Shown here: in pieces, positions 1 to 8,852 of the stretch
How the letters are laid out: every line of letters begins with the position of its first letter
Position numbering within the stretch: position 1 is the stretch's first letter
Source: Natrinema amylolyticum
GTDB lineage: Archaea; Halobacteriota; Halobacteria; Halobacteriales; Natrialbaceae
Direction of reading: 5' to 3'
DNA: 64,000 bases
Assembly: GCF_020515625.1 (NCBI RefSeq)
Contig: NZ_JAIWPJ010000002.1
Location: 62,001-126,000, forward strand
The notes under the pieces: model-generated
What the model was told of the DNA's origin: nothing
What the model saw: only the letters and a program-made list of their open reading frames with translations
The model's database searches: none
Program-made: the position numbers and the translations under genes

Positions 1-380
1 TGGGATTCAACGCCCACGCCGCCAACGTCGTCGGCGCGGCCTTCCTCGCGACGGGCCAGGACGAGGCCCAGGTCGTGGAAGCGGCGAACACGATCACCAC
101 GATGGACGCCCGCGAGCGCGAGGACGGTACCACCGACCTCTACGCCAGCGTCTCGCTGGCCTCGCTCGAGGTGGGCACCGTCGGCGGCGGGACGAAGCTC
201 CCGACGCAATCCGAAGCGCTCGACGTTCTCGGTATTCGGGGCGGCGGCGACCCGCCGGGCTCGAACGCCGACGCGCTCGCCGAGATCATCGCCGTCGGTG
301 CGCTCGCCGGCGAACTCTCCCTGCTCGGCGCGCTCTCCTCGCGGCACCTCGCGAGCGCACACGAGGATCTGGGCCGGTAG
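1..380 (+). CDS. hmgA: HMG-CoA reductase, C-terminal part (cut by window edge)
   Basis: This is the last ~125 residues of 3-hydroxy-3-methylglutaryl-CoA reductase, the NADPH-dependent enzyme that makes mevalonate for archaeal isoprenoid lipids. The reading frame starts at base 3. It shows the conserved class I C-terminal features: the [18 protein letters not shown] stretch, a [15 protein letters not shown] segment, and near the end the [13 protein letters not shown] segment carrying the catalytic-loop histidine. The protein stops at 378-380. The start and most of the catalytic domain lie outside the window, so integrity and promoter cannot be judged. Identification is secure because these motifs are specific to this family. 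Confidence 0.95.
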   Translation, partial: GFNAHAANVVGAAFLATGQDEAQVVEAANTITTMDAREREDGTTDLYASVSLASLEVGTVGGGTKLPTQSEALDVLGIRGGGDPPGSNADALAEIIAVGALAGELSLLGALSSRHLASAHEDLGR

Positions 381-509
381 CTCCGTCGATCCCCTCTCTC
401 GGACCGCTCTCTGCAGTTCGGTTTCTCTCGTCGGACCCCTCGAGCGCCCTCCGAAAGCGGCCGACCGGCGTCTCGGTGGTGAGAATCTGTCCGCCGGAAA
501 CGCGACCGG

Positions 510-875
510 TTAGCTCTCCGCCGGTGGCTCCCCGGAGTCGTCGCTGCGGCGGCGTTTCGTTCTGATCGCGATGTACCCGCCAGAGAGGACGAGCAGTGCC
601 AACCCGAGCGCGACGTGGACGCCCGTTGAGCCGAGCAGGACGAGCAGCCAACCGACGGCACCGCCCCCGTGTCCGAGCGTGAGATCGTACTGCCCGACGC
701 TCGCGTGGATCACCGCGAGAACGGCGAACGTCGCCGCGAGGATCCACGTCGCTCCGACGGAGGCGTCGATTCCGACGATCGTCTCGCTGACGACGGTTCC
801 GTAACCCAGCAACCCGACTGCGACCACCAGTCCCGCGCCGACGACGGGCTCCTGGAGGTCGACCGTCTCTGCCAT
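510..875 (-). CDS. small haloarchaeal membrane protein of unknown function
   Basis: A 121-residue protein with three to four hydrophobic helices (about residues 10-30, 42-60 and 72-100) and a short basic then acidic C-terminal tail (TKRRRSDDSGEP). It starts MAETVDLQEP and no catalytic motif is visible. It follows the zinc-ribbon gene at 928-1452 on the same strand after a 52-base gap, so the two may be co-transcribed. The layout is that of an integral membrane protein with a cytoplasmic C-terminus. I do not recognise the family and assign no function. Confidence 0.7.
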   Translation of the reverse strand: MAETVDLQEPVVGAGLVVAVGLLGYGTVVSETIVGIDASVGATWILAATFAVLAVIHASVGQYDLTLGHGGGAVGWLLVLLGSTGVHVALGLALLVLSGGYIAIRTKRRRSDDSGEPPAES

Positions 876-927
876 ACCCTACGGAGCCGTCGAGACGGGA
901 TAGCCGTGGCGATACGGCCCCGACGGT

Positions 928-1452
928 CTACAACAGCCGGTAGCGACCCCGGCTCTCGCTGACGACCCCGCGCCGCGTCAGTTTCTCGAGCGCGTCCCTG
1001 ACGTACTCGGCCGAGACGCCGCGCTCGCCGGCGTACTCGACGACCTCGTCTTCCGTGGGCTCCTCGAGGGCTTCCAGTGCCCTCTCGACGATCTCCCGCT
1101 TGCTCCCGCTGCGGCTCGGCCCGCGCGGATTGCGGTCGCCGGCCGCCTCGACTTCGTCGACGTCCAGCCCGGACTCCGAGAGGTACTCGTCGTCGTCGAC
1201 GACCCCGTCGGCGACCTCGTCCTCTAAGGCGGCGAAGGAGTCCAGTTCGGCGAAGGCCTCGCCCTCGCCCTGCCGGTTCGCCAGCATCGAGGCGCGCACG
1301 TCGCGGGCGTGAGCGGCGTCGTCGGTCTCGACGAACTTCTTGCGCTTCTCGTAGGCCTTCCGCGAGCCACAGCGGGGACACTGGGTCGTCTCGGAGCGCC
1401 CCTCGATGATCCAGAGGTTCGAACACGCGCTACAGCCGACGACGGCGTACAT
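928..1452 (-). CDS. zinc-ribbon plus winged-helix protein (DUF5817-like)
   Basis: A 174-residue protein starting MYAVVGCSACSNLW. The N-terminal zinc ribbon has two CxxC knuckles (CSAC near residue 7 and CPRC near residue 25) followed by a basic patch (KAYEKRKKF). The middle is acidic, and the last ~60 residues look like a small winged helix (EIVERALEALEEPTEDEVVE, then EKLTRRGVV). The ribbon-plus-helix layout suggests nucleic-acid binding or a transcription-associated role, which is inference. I chose the ATG at 1452 over an in-frame ATG ten codons upstream because the zinc ribbon begins directly there. Haloarchaeal relatives are, I believe, labelled DUF5817. Confidence 0.8.
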   Translation of the reverse strand: MYAVVGCSACSNLWIIEGRSETTQCPRCGSRKAYEKRKKFVETDDAAHARDVRASMLANRQGEGEAFAELDSFAALEDEVADGVVDDDEYLSESGLDVDEVEAAGDRNPRGPSRSGSKREIVERALEALEEPTEDEVVEYAGERGVSAEYVRDALEKLTRRGVVSESRGRYRLL

Positions 1453-1557
1453 GTCTCGGAGTGGCCCCTCGCGGTAGTTCAAGGTTCGGCAAGCGCGGCG
1501 AAAGTAGTCGGGTGCCGTGACACCGCCAGAGCGGCGACCGGAAACGGAGAGAGCGGC

Positions 1558-1890
1558 TCAGTGTGCCGACACGTCAGAGAGGACGTTCAGACAGTAGACG
1601 CCAGTGAGGATGAGCCCCATCCCGGCCACGGCCGCCCCGTCGAGGCGCTCGTCGAACGCGAGCACGCCGATCGCCGCGACGCCGATGATGCCGAGCGTGG
1701 CCCACGTCGCGTAGACGATGCCGACCGGCAGGTCCTCGAGCGTCAGCGAGAGGAGATAGAAGGCGAGGCCGTAGCCGACGACGACGCCGAGACTGGGTAG
1801 CGGCCGCGAGAACCCGTCGGAGAGTTTGAGCGCCGTCGTTCCGAACAACTCCGACAGGATCGCGCCACCGAGGATCACGTACGGGTTCAT
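1558..1890 (-). CDS. small multidrug resistance (SMR) transporter
   Basis: A 110-residue four-helix protein of the EmrE/QacE family, which exchanges protons for lipophilic cations or guanidinium-type substrates as an antiparallel dimer. The essential membrane glutamate is exactly at residue 14 (ILSELFG), and the substrate-site Tyr60 and Trp63 (YATWATLG) fall at the same positions as in EmrE. Length is typical. An AT-rich stretch just upstream (1893-1925) separates it from the divergent cupin gene. Many haloarchaea carry SMR genes as tandem pairs; here it is single, so it may work as a homodimer. The substrate cannot be told from sequence. Confidence 0.92.
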   Translation of the reverse strand: MNPYVILGGAILSELFGTTALKLSDGFSRPLPSLGVVVGYGLAFYLLSLTLEDLPVGIVYATWATLGIIGVAAIGVLAFDERLDGAAVAGMGLILTGVYCLNVLSDVSAH

Positions 1891-2020
1891 ACGACTTCTT
1901 TATATTAGAAAATTAATTAGTTTTTCGGACTGTCGTCGAACCTGATGAGATACCCCGCGACGACTGAGCGCCACCGCCGGTATCCGCGGAATTATGTGCC
2001 GCGTCGTCGTTTCGTCGCGT

Positions 2021-2362
2021 ATGGAACGCGTTTCGCTTTCGGATCTCGAGCCGTCGGAAGCCGCCGACGGCGTCCACCTGGCGCTGATGGCAGGGACCGA
2101 CTCGATGAACGTCCAGCACTTCGAGATCGAGCCCGGCGCGGTAGTCGACGAGCACAGTCACCCTCACGAGCAGACTGGCTATATCACGCAGGGCGAGCTG
2201 ACATTCCTCATTGACGATGAGGAGATCGTCTGCGGTCCCGGCGATTCCTATGCGATTCCGGGCGACCAACCCCACGCGGCCGAGAACCGCGGCGAGGAGA
2301 CGGTCCGCGGTGTCGACATCTTTAGCCCGCCCCGGGAGGACCCGAACTGGCAGTCGGAGTAG
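2021..2362 (+). CDS. cupin domain protein
   Basis: A 113-residue single-domain cupin starting MERVSLSDLEP. Cupin motif 1 is visible as the metal-ligand set in VVDEHSHPHEQTGYITQGE (His residues and Glu), and motif 2 follows as GDSYAIPGDQPHAAEN with the last histidine ligand. Such proteins bind a divalent metal in a beta barrel and range from isomerases to dioxygenases or sugar-binding proteins; nothing here narrows the substrate. An in-frame ATG nine codons upstream gives a Cys/Arg-rich extension unlike the family, so the start at 2021 was preferred. It is followed 76 bases later by the NRAMP-like gene, which has its own TATA element. Confidence 0.85.
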   Translation: MERVSLSDLEPSEAADGVHLALMAGTDSMNVQHFEIEPGAVVDEHSHPHEQTGYITQGELTFLIDDEEIVCGPGDSYAIPGDQPHAAENRGEETVRGVDIFSPPREDPNWQSE

Positions 2363-2409
2363 GCTCTCAGAGGGGATTCGATTATCGATCACCGGCGAAT
2401 ACCACGCAG

Positions 2410-2417
2410 TTATATAG
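2410..2417 (+). promoter_or_regulatory. TATA element of the NRAMP-like gene
   Basis: TTATATAG centred about 25 bases before the ATG at 2439. This is the distance expected if transcription starts at or just before the start codon, giving a leaderless mRNA. Confidence 0.6.
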
Positions 2418-2438
2418 TTCAGCTCGCAAGGGGACCCG

Positions 2439-3815
2439 ATGGCAACCGAGTCACGGTCGTCGGACTCGTGGGGTATCGGACGAATGGGATCGTTTCTCGA
2501 GCGACTGGGGCCGACGTGGCTCGCCGGCGCGATCGCGGCGGGGCCGGCGACCATGGCCAGTCTGCTGGTCGCGGGCGCGAGCTTCGGCTACGCCTTACTG
2601 TGGGTGGTCGTCCTCTCGGCCGTCCTCGGCACTGTCGGGCAGTATCTCTCGATGCGGCTGGGGTTGTTCACCGAAGCGGGCATCGTCTCGGTCGTCGACC
2701 GTCACCTCGGCTCGTTCTGGGCCTGGGTGCTCGTCGTCGACGTCGTGCTGGCCGCGGGATTAGCACAGCTCGTCATCATGAAGACGCTGGCGGGCGCGAG
2801 TGCGACGATCGTCGACAGCGCGGGCGTCGGTACCGCGGCACTGACTGACCCACGCCTCTGGGGCGTGATCTGGGCGGTGATCCTCGCTCTGGGGCTCGCG
2901 GGCGGCGGCTATCGCCTCGCGGAGGTTGGCGCGAAGGTCCTCGTCTCGATCGTCGTCGTCGCGTTCGTCGCCTCGGCGTTCGTCGTCCCGATCGATCCGG
3001 CCGCGGCGGCGAGCGGGCTGCGACCCGCGATCCCGGCCGGCGTCGACGGGGCGCTCGTCGCCGCGGGGATCCTCGGTGGCGCGGTCCACATCACGCTGCT
3101 GACCATGCAGAGCTACACGATGCGCGCCCGCGGCTGGACGAGCCGCGACGCGGACATCGCGATGTTCGACGTCGTCAGTTCGATGCTCGTCGCCTTCGGC
3201 GTCTTCAGTCTCGGGGTCTTCCTCGTCGCAGCGAGCATCCTCCCGTCCGCCGGCGTCGATCCGGCGACGATCGATGCCGTCGGAGCCGCGCAGACGCTCG
3301 GTCCGATCGCCGGCGAGTACGCCATGTGGCTGTTCTTCGCCGGCCTGCTGGGCGCGGCGGTCTCGACGCTCGGCGGCAACACCATCGTCCCGCCGTACCT
3401 GCTCGCGGACAAACTCGGCTGGGAGCAGTCCGTCAGCGACGGCCGATACCGGGCCGCGATCGTCGCCGTCGCGCTCGCCTCGGCGATCGGCCCGTTCCTC
3501 GGGGGAACCTTCTTCCAGCTCCTCGTCCTCACGCTGGCGTTCGGGCTCGTCGGCACGCCCTTCGCCATCGCGGTGATCCTCTCCCTGCTGAACGACCCCG
3601 CCGTCGTCCCCGAGACGAACTCGCTGGCCGCTAACGTCGGCGGCCTCGCGCTCTTCGCCGTCGCCGCCGTCCTCGCGGGCGAGTTCGTCCTCGCCGAACT
3701 CGAGACGGTGACCGAGCCGCTCTCGGCGTTCGTCGTCGCCTTTGCGGCGGCGATGGCGCTGGCGATCCTCGGAGTGACCGGAACGGTAGTCCGTAAGCGA
3801 CTCGACGCGCGCTGA
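2439..3815 (+). CDS. NRAMP-superfamily transporter with altered metal site
   Basis: A 458-residue polytopic membrane protein (about 11 helices) aligning with the NRAMP family through LGPTWLAGAI, the AGASFGYALLWVVVLS segment and the loop QYLSMRLGLFTEAGI. Canonical NRAMPs have DPGN in helix 1 and an MPH motif in helix 6. Here helix 1 reads GPAT at the DPGN position, and helix 6 reads GGAVHITLLTMQSY with no methionine-proline pair. The loss of the Asp, Asn and Met ligands argues against Mn2+/Fe2+ transport by the classical mechanism. Divergent NRAMP clades include Mg2+ carriers (NRMT) and apparently non-metal transporters. Family membership is firm; the substrate is open. Confidence 0.85.
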   Translation: MATESRSSDSWGIGRMGSFLERLGPTWLAGAIAAGPATMASLLVAGASFGYALLWVVVLSAVLGTVGQYLSMRLGLFTEAGIVSVVDRHLGSFWAWVLVVDVVLAAGLAQLVIMKTLAGASATIVDSAGVGTAALTDPRLWGVIWAVILALGLAGGGYRLAEVGAKVLVSIVVVAFVASAFVVPIDPAAAASGLRPAIPAGVDGALVAAGILGGAVHITLLTMQSYTMRARGWTSRDADIAMFDVVSSMLVAFGVFSLGVFLVAASILPSAGVDPATIDAVGAAQTLGPIAGEYAMWLFFAGLLGAAVSTLGGNTIVPPYLLADKLGWEQSVSDGRYRAAIVAVALASAIGPFLGGTFFQLLVLTLAFGLVGTPFAIAVILSLLNDPAVVPETNSLAANVGGLALFAVAAVLAGEFVLAELETVTEPLSAFVVAFAAAMALAILGVTGTVVRKRLDAR

Positions 3816-3852
3816 GGTGGCTCGTCGAGGCTGAGGTCACGACGAAGCGGCG

Positions 3853-4011
3853 TCAGCCCAGAATGACGCTGACCAGCGCGAAAAAGAGGAGCACGCCGCC
3901 GGCGGTGACGGCGGCCGAGATCGTCAGCGGCAGGAGGACGCGGGCGGCCGCCTGTACCGTCTCCCTCGTCGATGTGACCGCGTTCGCGGGACCGTGGATG
4001 TCTCGTTCCAT
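3853..4011 (-). CDS. 52-residue single-span membrane protein
   Basis: A short open frame, MERDIHGPANAVTSTRETVQ..., with a soluble N-terminal half followed by one hydrophobic helix (about residues 27-51) ending ...VSVILG. The amphipathic stretch before the helix (TSTRETVQAAARVLLP) and helix length are normal for a small haloarchaeal membrane protein. It lies between the NRAMP-like gene (convergent, 37-base gap) and the HTH gene at 4077-4376 on the same strand. Frame and composition fit real coding sequence. I do not recognise the family. Confidence 0.6.
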   Translation of the reverse strand: MERDIHGPANAVTSTRETVQAAARVLLPLTISAAVTAGGVLLFFALVSVILG

Positions 4012-4076
4012 ACTATCGACGCCCACATACTGGCCCTTGAAACTCAGTCAGACGGCCGACAGACGCCGGCGCGAAC

Positions 4077-4376
4077 TCACTCGCCGTACTCCTTGAGCGC
4101 GTCCCACTCTCGCCGCATCAGTTCGCGGACACCGTGTTTCAGGATCGCCTCTCCCAGCGAGGTCGCTCGGTAGTAGGAATAGAGCCCGTCACTGTCGGGC
4201 TCCGTGCGCTTTCGGTTCTCCACGAGACCGACGTCGACGAGTTCGTCGAGATGGTAGTGAAGCACGTTCGACTCGACCTCGAGGCGGTCGCGCAACTCGC
4301 TGGCGCTCTGAGACCCGGCCTCGACGAGCGCGTTGAGGACGCGAAACCGCGTCTCGTTGCCGATCGAACGCTGCAT
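4077..4376 (-). CDS. ArsR-like winged-helix regulator, possibly 5'-truncated
   Basis: A 99-residue winged-helix protein. It shows an ArsR-type helix pair (MQRSIGNETRFRVLNALVEA), a recognition-helix region (SNVLHYHLDELVDVGLV) and a wing rich in charged residues, ending in a short helical tail. It should bind DNA as a dimer; the effector is unknown. Just before the ATG at 4376 the same frame still reads LEEYLS, which suits the N-terminal helix of this family, but further upstream it becomes Arg-rich and then runs into coding-like sequence of the opposite strand. The gene may therefore have lost its original start and promoter and now begin at an internal methionine. Confidence 0.75.
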   Translation of the reverse strand: MQRSIGNETRFRVLNALVEAGSQSASELRDRLEVESNVLHYHLDELVDVGLVENRKRTEPDSDGLYSYYRATSLGEAILKHGVRELMRREWDALKEYGE

Positions 4377-4492
4377 CGAGAGGTACTCCTCGAGCGAGCA
4401 ACGCCGTCGTCTACGTCGTTCCCGCCGCCGGCGACACCCTCGGCGTCGGTATCGAAGTCGGTTCGGTCCTCGAATCGCTGTTCGACGAGGAC

Positions 4493-4690
4493 ATGGCGAC
4501 CCACCGAGAACGAGTCGCGTTCGCCCACGAGTCGGGCGTCCGAAGCGCGATGATCGCCGCCGTCCGCGACCGCTGGGACGCCCGGATCTACTCGTACGAC
4601 GACCGCGAGGAGCTGTGTCGACAGCTCCGTCTGTTCGTTCGCGATCTCGTTCGTCGGGAGCGGACGGGCGACCTGCCGCGACTCGAGTGA
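4493..4690 (+). CDS. unrecognised protein, probable 3' remnant of a longer gene
   Basis: The first ATG gives 65 residues (MATHRERVAFAHESGVRSAM...), but coding-like sequence in the same frame continues upstream to about 4395 (VVYVVPAAGDTLGVGIEVGS) without any ATG or GTG. Amino-acid composition and third-position GC are those of a real haloarchaeal protein. The absence of a start for the upstream part, and its collision with the 5' end of the opposite-strand HTH gene, suggest a gene that lost its 5' part in a rearrangement. The C-terminal half is a charged helix (REELCRQLRLFVRDLVRRER). I do not recognise the family, and expression is doubtful. Confidence 0.4.
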   Translation: MATHRERVAFAHESGVRSAMIAAVRDRWDARIYSYDDREELCRQLRLFVRDLVRRERTGDLPRLE

Positions 4691-4714
4691 GGGCCGCGAG
4701 CGGTTCGATTCCGA

Positions 4715-5152
4715 TTAGACCAGTGACTTCCGCATCTCGACGTGGGGAATACTGGCCTCCTCGAACTCCTCGCCGCGGCGGTCGTACCCCAGGCTGCGAT
4801 AGAAGCCGGCGGCCCGCGTCTGTGAGTGAAGTTTCAGCGCTTCGAACCCCGCATCGATTGCCCGCCGCTCGAGCGCTTCCATCAGCGCGCGACCGACGCC
4901 CTCCGTTCGGCGGGACTCGAGGACCGCAACGCGTTCGACCTTTCCAACGCCCGCCTCGTACTCGCGCAGTCGCGCCGCGCCGATCGGTTCTCCGTCGTCG
5001 TACGCCACGAAGTGGACGGCGGTCTCGTCGTGGTCGTCGTACTCCAAGTCCTCGTCGACGCCTTGCTCCTCGACGAACACCGTCCGTCGGACCGCGAACG
5101 CGTCGTCGCGCTCTCGATCGGTCTCGGCGACTCGCACCTCGAGATCGTCCAT
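4715..5152 (-). CDS. GNAT family N-acetyltransferase (ElaA-like)
   Basis: A 145-residue acetyltransferase. The acetyl-CoA binding motif A is seen as VERVAVLESRRTEGVGRALM, with the RxxGxG/A core. The N-terminal VRRTVFVEEQGVDEDLEYD segment is typical of the ElaA/YjcF subgroup of small GNATs. The C-terminal LHSQTRAAGFYRSLGYDRRG is the usual GNAT beta-bulge and final strand region. The acceptor cannot be inferred. The gene is on the minus strand downstream of icd, separated by 136 bases. Confidence 0.88.
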   Translation of the reverse strand: MDDLEVRVAETDRERDDAFAVRRTVFVEEQGVDEDLEYDDHDETAVHFVAYDDGEPIGAARLREYEAGVGKVERVAVLESRRTEGVGRALMEALERRAIDAGFEALKLHSQTRAAGFYRSLGYDRRGEEFEEASIPHVEMRKSLV

Positions 5153-5288
5153 CGAGCGAGCGTACGGTCGCCGGTGACGAGTGCGTTACGACACGGCGGC
5201 GCTCGAGACGTGACTCGCCGTCTGCGAGGTATCGAAAATAAAATGCGAGAGTAGATCGCTCCGCGTTCTGACTGCCCGAAAAGCCGGC

Positions 5289-6551
<1,263 letters not shown>

Positions 6552-7166
6552 CTCGTCTGTACGGTTCTTCGACGGGGGTAAAAGGTCTACCATTTCCATC
6601 GCGGGCCGGCAAAAGTTGAACGATACCCAGTCGTTCTATACTCCCGTATTGTAGGTAAAACGGTCAGTTGAACCCCTCCGACCGTTAAAATGCGGTTACT
6701 GCCCCGATATAATAGTTCTCCAAATGACGGGTGCGTTCGCCGTAAAACCGACACTTCTGACTGATACCGAACGCGACCGACCGACCCGCGACTCTCGGGC
6801 GAGCCGCGGTCGCGGAAAACCGCCGGTGATCGCCGCCGCGAGGCCGTAGATCCACCCGCCGGGTGATCGCGTTCGTGCCCGCGTTCTCGCAGCGGCGTCA
6901 CGGCACTCGAGTCGAGATCAGCGTGTCAGCGACGTCGACTCGGATCGATGGCGTCTCTCACGCCGGTCGTTGCTACACGCGCGACGGGTAATAACCCGTG
7001 GCGACCGTTTCACGGATCTCGGTGTCGTTACGCGTCGTTTCTCTCCCGAACGGTCGGTTCGGGGAGGCGTTCGGTCGCCGTTCGACCGTCCCGCCGTCGT
7101 TCGCCGCCGAGAGTTCGACGATCGTCGTGAGGAACATTTATTATTGACGTATCCGTGAGACGAACT
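6552..7166. other. 615-base intergenic region between icd and a zinc-ribbon gene
   Basis: No convincing gene is present: open frames here are Arg/Ser-rich shadows. The icd-proximal part holds the putative icd promoter plus two small inverted repeats: GAACGA-N7-TCGTTC (6618-6636) and AACGGTC-N14-GACCGTT (6659-6686). A TATA-like GATATAATAG lies near 6712. The right end carries the TATA element of the downstream zinc-ribbon gene (7134-7145). The middle (6740-7120) is GC-rich and featureless to me. Confidence 0.5.
7134..7145 (+). promoter_or_regulatory. TATA element of the small zinc-ribbon gene
   Basis: CATTTATTATTG centred about 27 bases before the ATG at 7167, consistent with a leaderless transcript. 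It supports the short downstream frame as a real gene. Confidence 0.6.
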
Positions 7167-7292
7167 ATGTTGCGAGCGCCGCAGTACGCTTCGAGCCGGT
7201 GTCCGCGCTGTGACGTGACGCTGTCGAACGTACAGGGAATCGTCGCCTGTCCGTCGTGTAACTGGGTCAACGGGCAAGAGACGAATCGCTGA
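7167..7292 (+). CDS. 41-residue zinc-ribbon microprotein
   Basis: A very short open frame starting MLRAPQYASSRCPRC. It has two CPxC knuckles (CPRC at residues 12-15 and CPSC at about 29-32) separated by 13 residues, exactly the spacing of a minimal zinc ribbon, and ends WVNGQETNR. A TATA box 27 bases upstream and methionine aminopeptidase 76 bases downstream on the same strand frame it. Haloarchaea encode many such zinc-finger microproteins with roles in adaptation. The particular function is unknown, but the cysteine pattern makes chance unlikely. Confidence 0.8.
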   Translation: MLRAPQYASSRCPRCDVTLSNVQGIVACPSCNWVNGQETNR

Positions 7293-7368
7293 CCGAAGGG
7301 CAGGGACCGGCCGCGTCGGCCGTCGGAGAGACGGAACCTCTTTTTGTCGACCTGTCCAACCCCGAGAC

Positions 7369-8268
7369 ATGGCCGAATCCGAGGTGGACCTCGAGTCCGA
7401 GCAGTACGAGAAACACCGCGAAGCGGGGGAGATCCTCGCGCAGGTACGCGAAGAGACCGCCGAGCGCGTCGAGGTCGGTGCGAGCCACCTCGAGGTCGCC
7501 GAGTGGGCGGAGGACCGCATCCGGGAACTCGGCGGCCAGCCCGCGTTCCCCGTCAACATCTCCGTCGACGAGGAGGCGGCCCACGCGACGCCGTCGATCG
7601 ACGACGAGACGACCTTCGGCGAGGAGATGATCAACCTGGACATCGGCGTCCACGTCGACGGCTGGCTGGCCGACACCGCGATCACCGTCGACCTCTCCGG
7701 CAACCCCGAGCTGGCCGAAGCCTCCGAACAGGCCCTCGAGGCCGCGATCGATATCATCGAGCCCGGGATCGGCACCGGCGAGATCGGTGCCGAGATCGAG
7801 GACGTCATCGACGGCTACGGCTACAACCCCGTCGTCAACCTTACCGGCCACGGGCTGGGTCACTGGGAGCAACACACGACGCCGAACATCCCGAACCGCG
7901 CCGTCTCGCAGGGAACGACCCTCGAGGTCGGCGACGTCGTCGCGATCGAGCCGTTCGCGACCGACGGCGGCGGCAAGGTCTCCGAGGGGGCCAGCGAGGA
8001 AATCTTCTCACTCGAGCGCGAGGGCTCGGTCCGAAACCGGCAGGCCCGAGAGGCCCTCGAGCAGATCACCGAGGAGTTCCGGACGCTGCCGTTCGCGACG
8101 CGGTGGCTCGAGACCGATCGCCCGGAGATGGCGCTGCGCCGCCTCAAACGCAACGACATCGTCCACGGCTATCCGGTGCTCAAGGAAGACGACGGCTATC
8201 TCGTCAGTCAGAAAGAGCACACGATCATCATCACCGAGGACGGCTGCGAAGTAACGACCGAACGGTAA
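7369..8268 (+). CDS. map: type II methionine aminopeptidase
   Basis: A 299-residue archaeal/eukaryal type II enzyme removing N-terminal methionine from nascent proteins. All dinuclear-metal ligands are visible in the pita-bread fold: Asp91 (NLDIGVHVDGW), Asp102 (LADTAITV), His161 (LTGHGLGHW), Glu194 (VAIEPFAT) and the C-terminal Glu283 (QKEHTIII). The substrate-binding histidine is in EEAAHATPS (His72). The type II insertion is present between the last two ligands, containing FATRWLETDR. Length matches other haloarchaeal enzymes, and the start follows a T-rich stretch at 7339-7345. Confidence 0.96.
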   Translation: MAESEVDLESEQYEKHREAGEILAQVREETAERVEVGASHLEVAEWAEDRIRELGGQPAFPVNISVDEEAAHATPSIDDETTFGEEMINLDIGVHVDGWLADTAITVDLSGNPELAEASEQALEAAIDIIEPGIGTGEIGAEIEDVIDGYGYNPVVNLTGHGLGHWEQHTTPNIPNRAVSQGTTLEVGDVVAIEPFATDGGGKVSEGASEEIFSLEREGSVRNRQAREALEQITEEFRTLPFATRWLETDRPEMALRRLKRNDIVHGYPVLKEDDGYLVSQKEHTIIITEDGCEVTTER

Positions 8269-8397
8269 GTCACCGAAATTGGTGATTCGAATCGGTAATA
8301 GATCGGTCGGCCGAGAGCCCGACTCGCGAGTCGAGCGTCGGCCGCGGGAGACCGGGCAACGAGGGCGGTCCGTCGTCCCGATTCAGCGACCGAGGGC

Positions 8398-8598
8398 TTA
8401 CGCGTTGTTCATCCGCTGACTCGAGCGGTTGCCACACCGCTGACACTCGCTCACGCGGTACGGCTCGCGTGAGAACTGCGCGTTTTCCTGCTTGAGGCTC
8501 TCGGTCCTGATCTGGACGGACACCTCGTGGAGAGTTTCCAAATCGCATTCCTCGCAGTGCTCGGTCATCCCGTTGACAGAGTCGTCAGTCGTTGCCAT
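8398..8598 (-). CDS. small zinc beta-ribbon protein (DUF7835-like)
   Basis: A 66-residue protein with two cysteine knuckles, HCEEC near residue 14 and CQRCGN near residue 54, separated by a strand-rich, polar segment (LHEVSVQIRTES). The layout is a one-domain beta ribbon likely binding zinc. A TTTAAGAT-type TATA element on the reverse strand (8624-8632) sits about 30 bases before the ATG. Close relatives are widespread in haloarchaea and, I believe, named DUF7835. Function is unknown. It converges with map, leaving a 129-base gap. Confidence 0.82.
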   Translation of the reverse strand: MATTDDSVNGMTEHCEECDLETLHEVSVQIRTESLKQENAQFSREPYRVSECQRCGNRSSQRMNNA

Positions 8599-8668
8599 TA
8601 CCGGCTTACTTGCAGTAGCCCTATCTTAAACCCACGCTTCATTTTGGTCCGTGAGTCGTCAAAATCGC

Positions 8669-8687
8669 AAGAGGGCGTTACCCTCTT
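8669..8687. other. perfect 7-bp hairpin in intergenic DNA
   Basis: AAGAGGG-CGTTA-CCCTCTT, a perfect 7-base stem with a 5-base loop between two divergent genes (starts at 8598 and 8853). It could be an operator or a structured leader element. No T-run follows it, so a terminator is less likely. Confidence 0.4.
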
Positions 8688-8852
8688 CTCGAGATCGTCT
8701 GAGAGCGTTCGATACCGTTTAGATCCGGTTTTCGTGGCTTTATAGCGAAATTATGAGTCACTTTCCCATGGATTTACGGAATTATTACCGTTAGATCTCG
8801 GCCCGAGTCGGCGGACTGAAACGCTTTAGGGGCACCTCGAGTGGTATCGAAC

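Noticed and set aside
6587-6901. Minus-strand 104-codon frame upstream of icd
   Set aside because: Arg/Ser-rich, overlaps the icd promoter region and has no conserved-looking segment; not called.
8281-8296. GATTCGAATC resembles a tRNA T-loop
   Set aside because: No acceptor or anticodon stem can be folded around it and it sits immediately after the map stop codon; a chance palindrome.
8739-8794. TTTATA followed by a 13-codon frame
   Set aside because: Distance from TATA to ATG is only about 12 bases and the peptide is too short to evaluate; likely ordinary promoter-proximal DNA.
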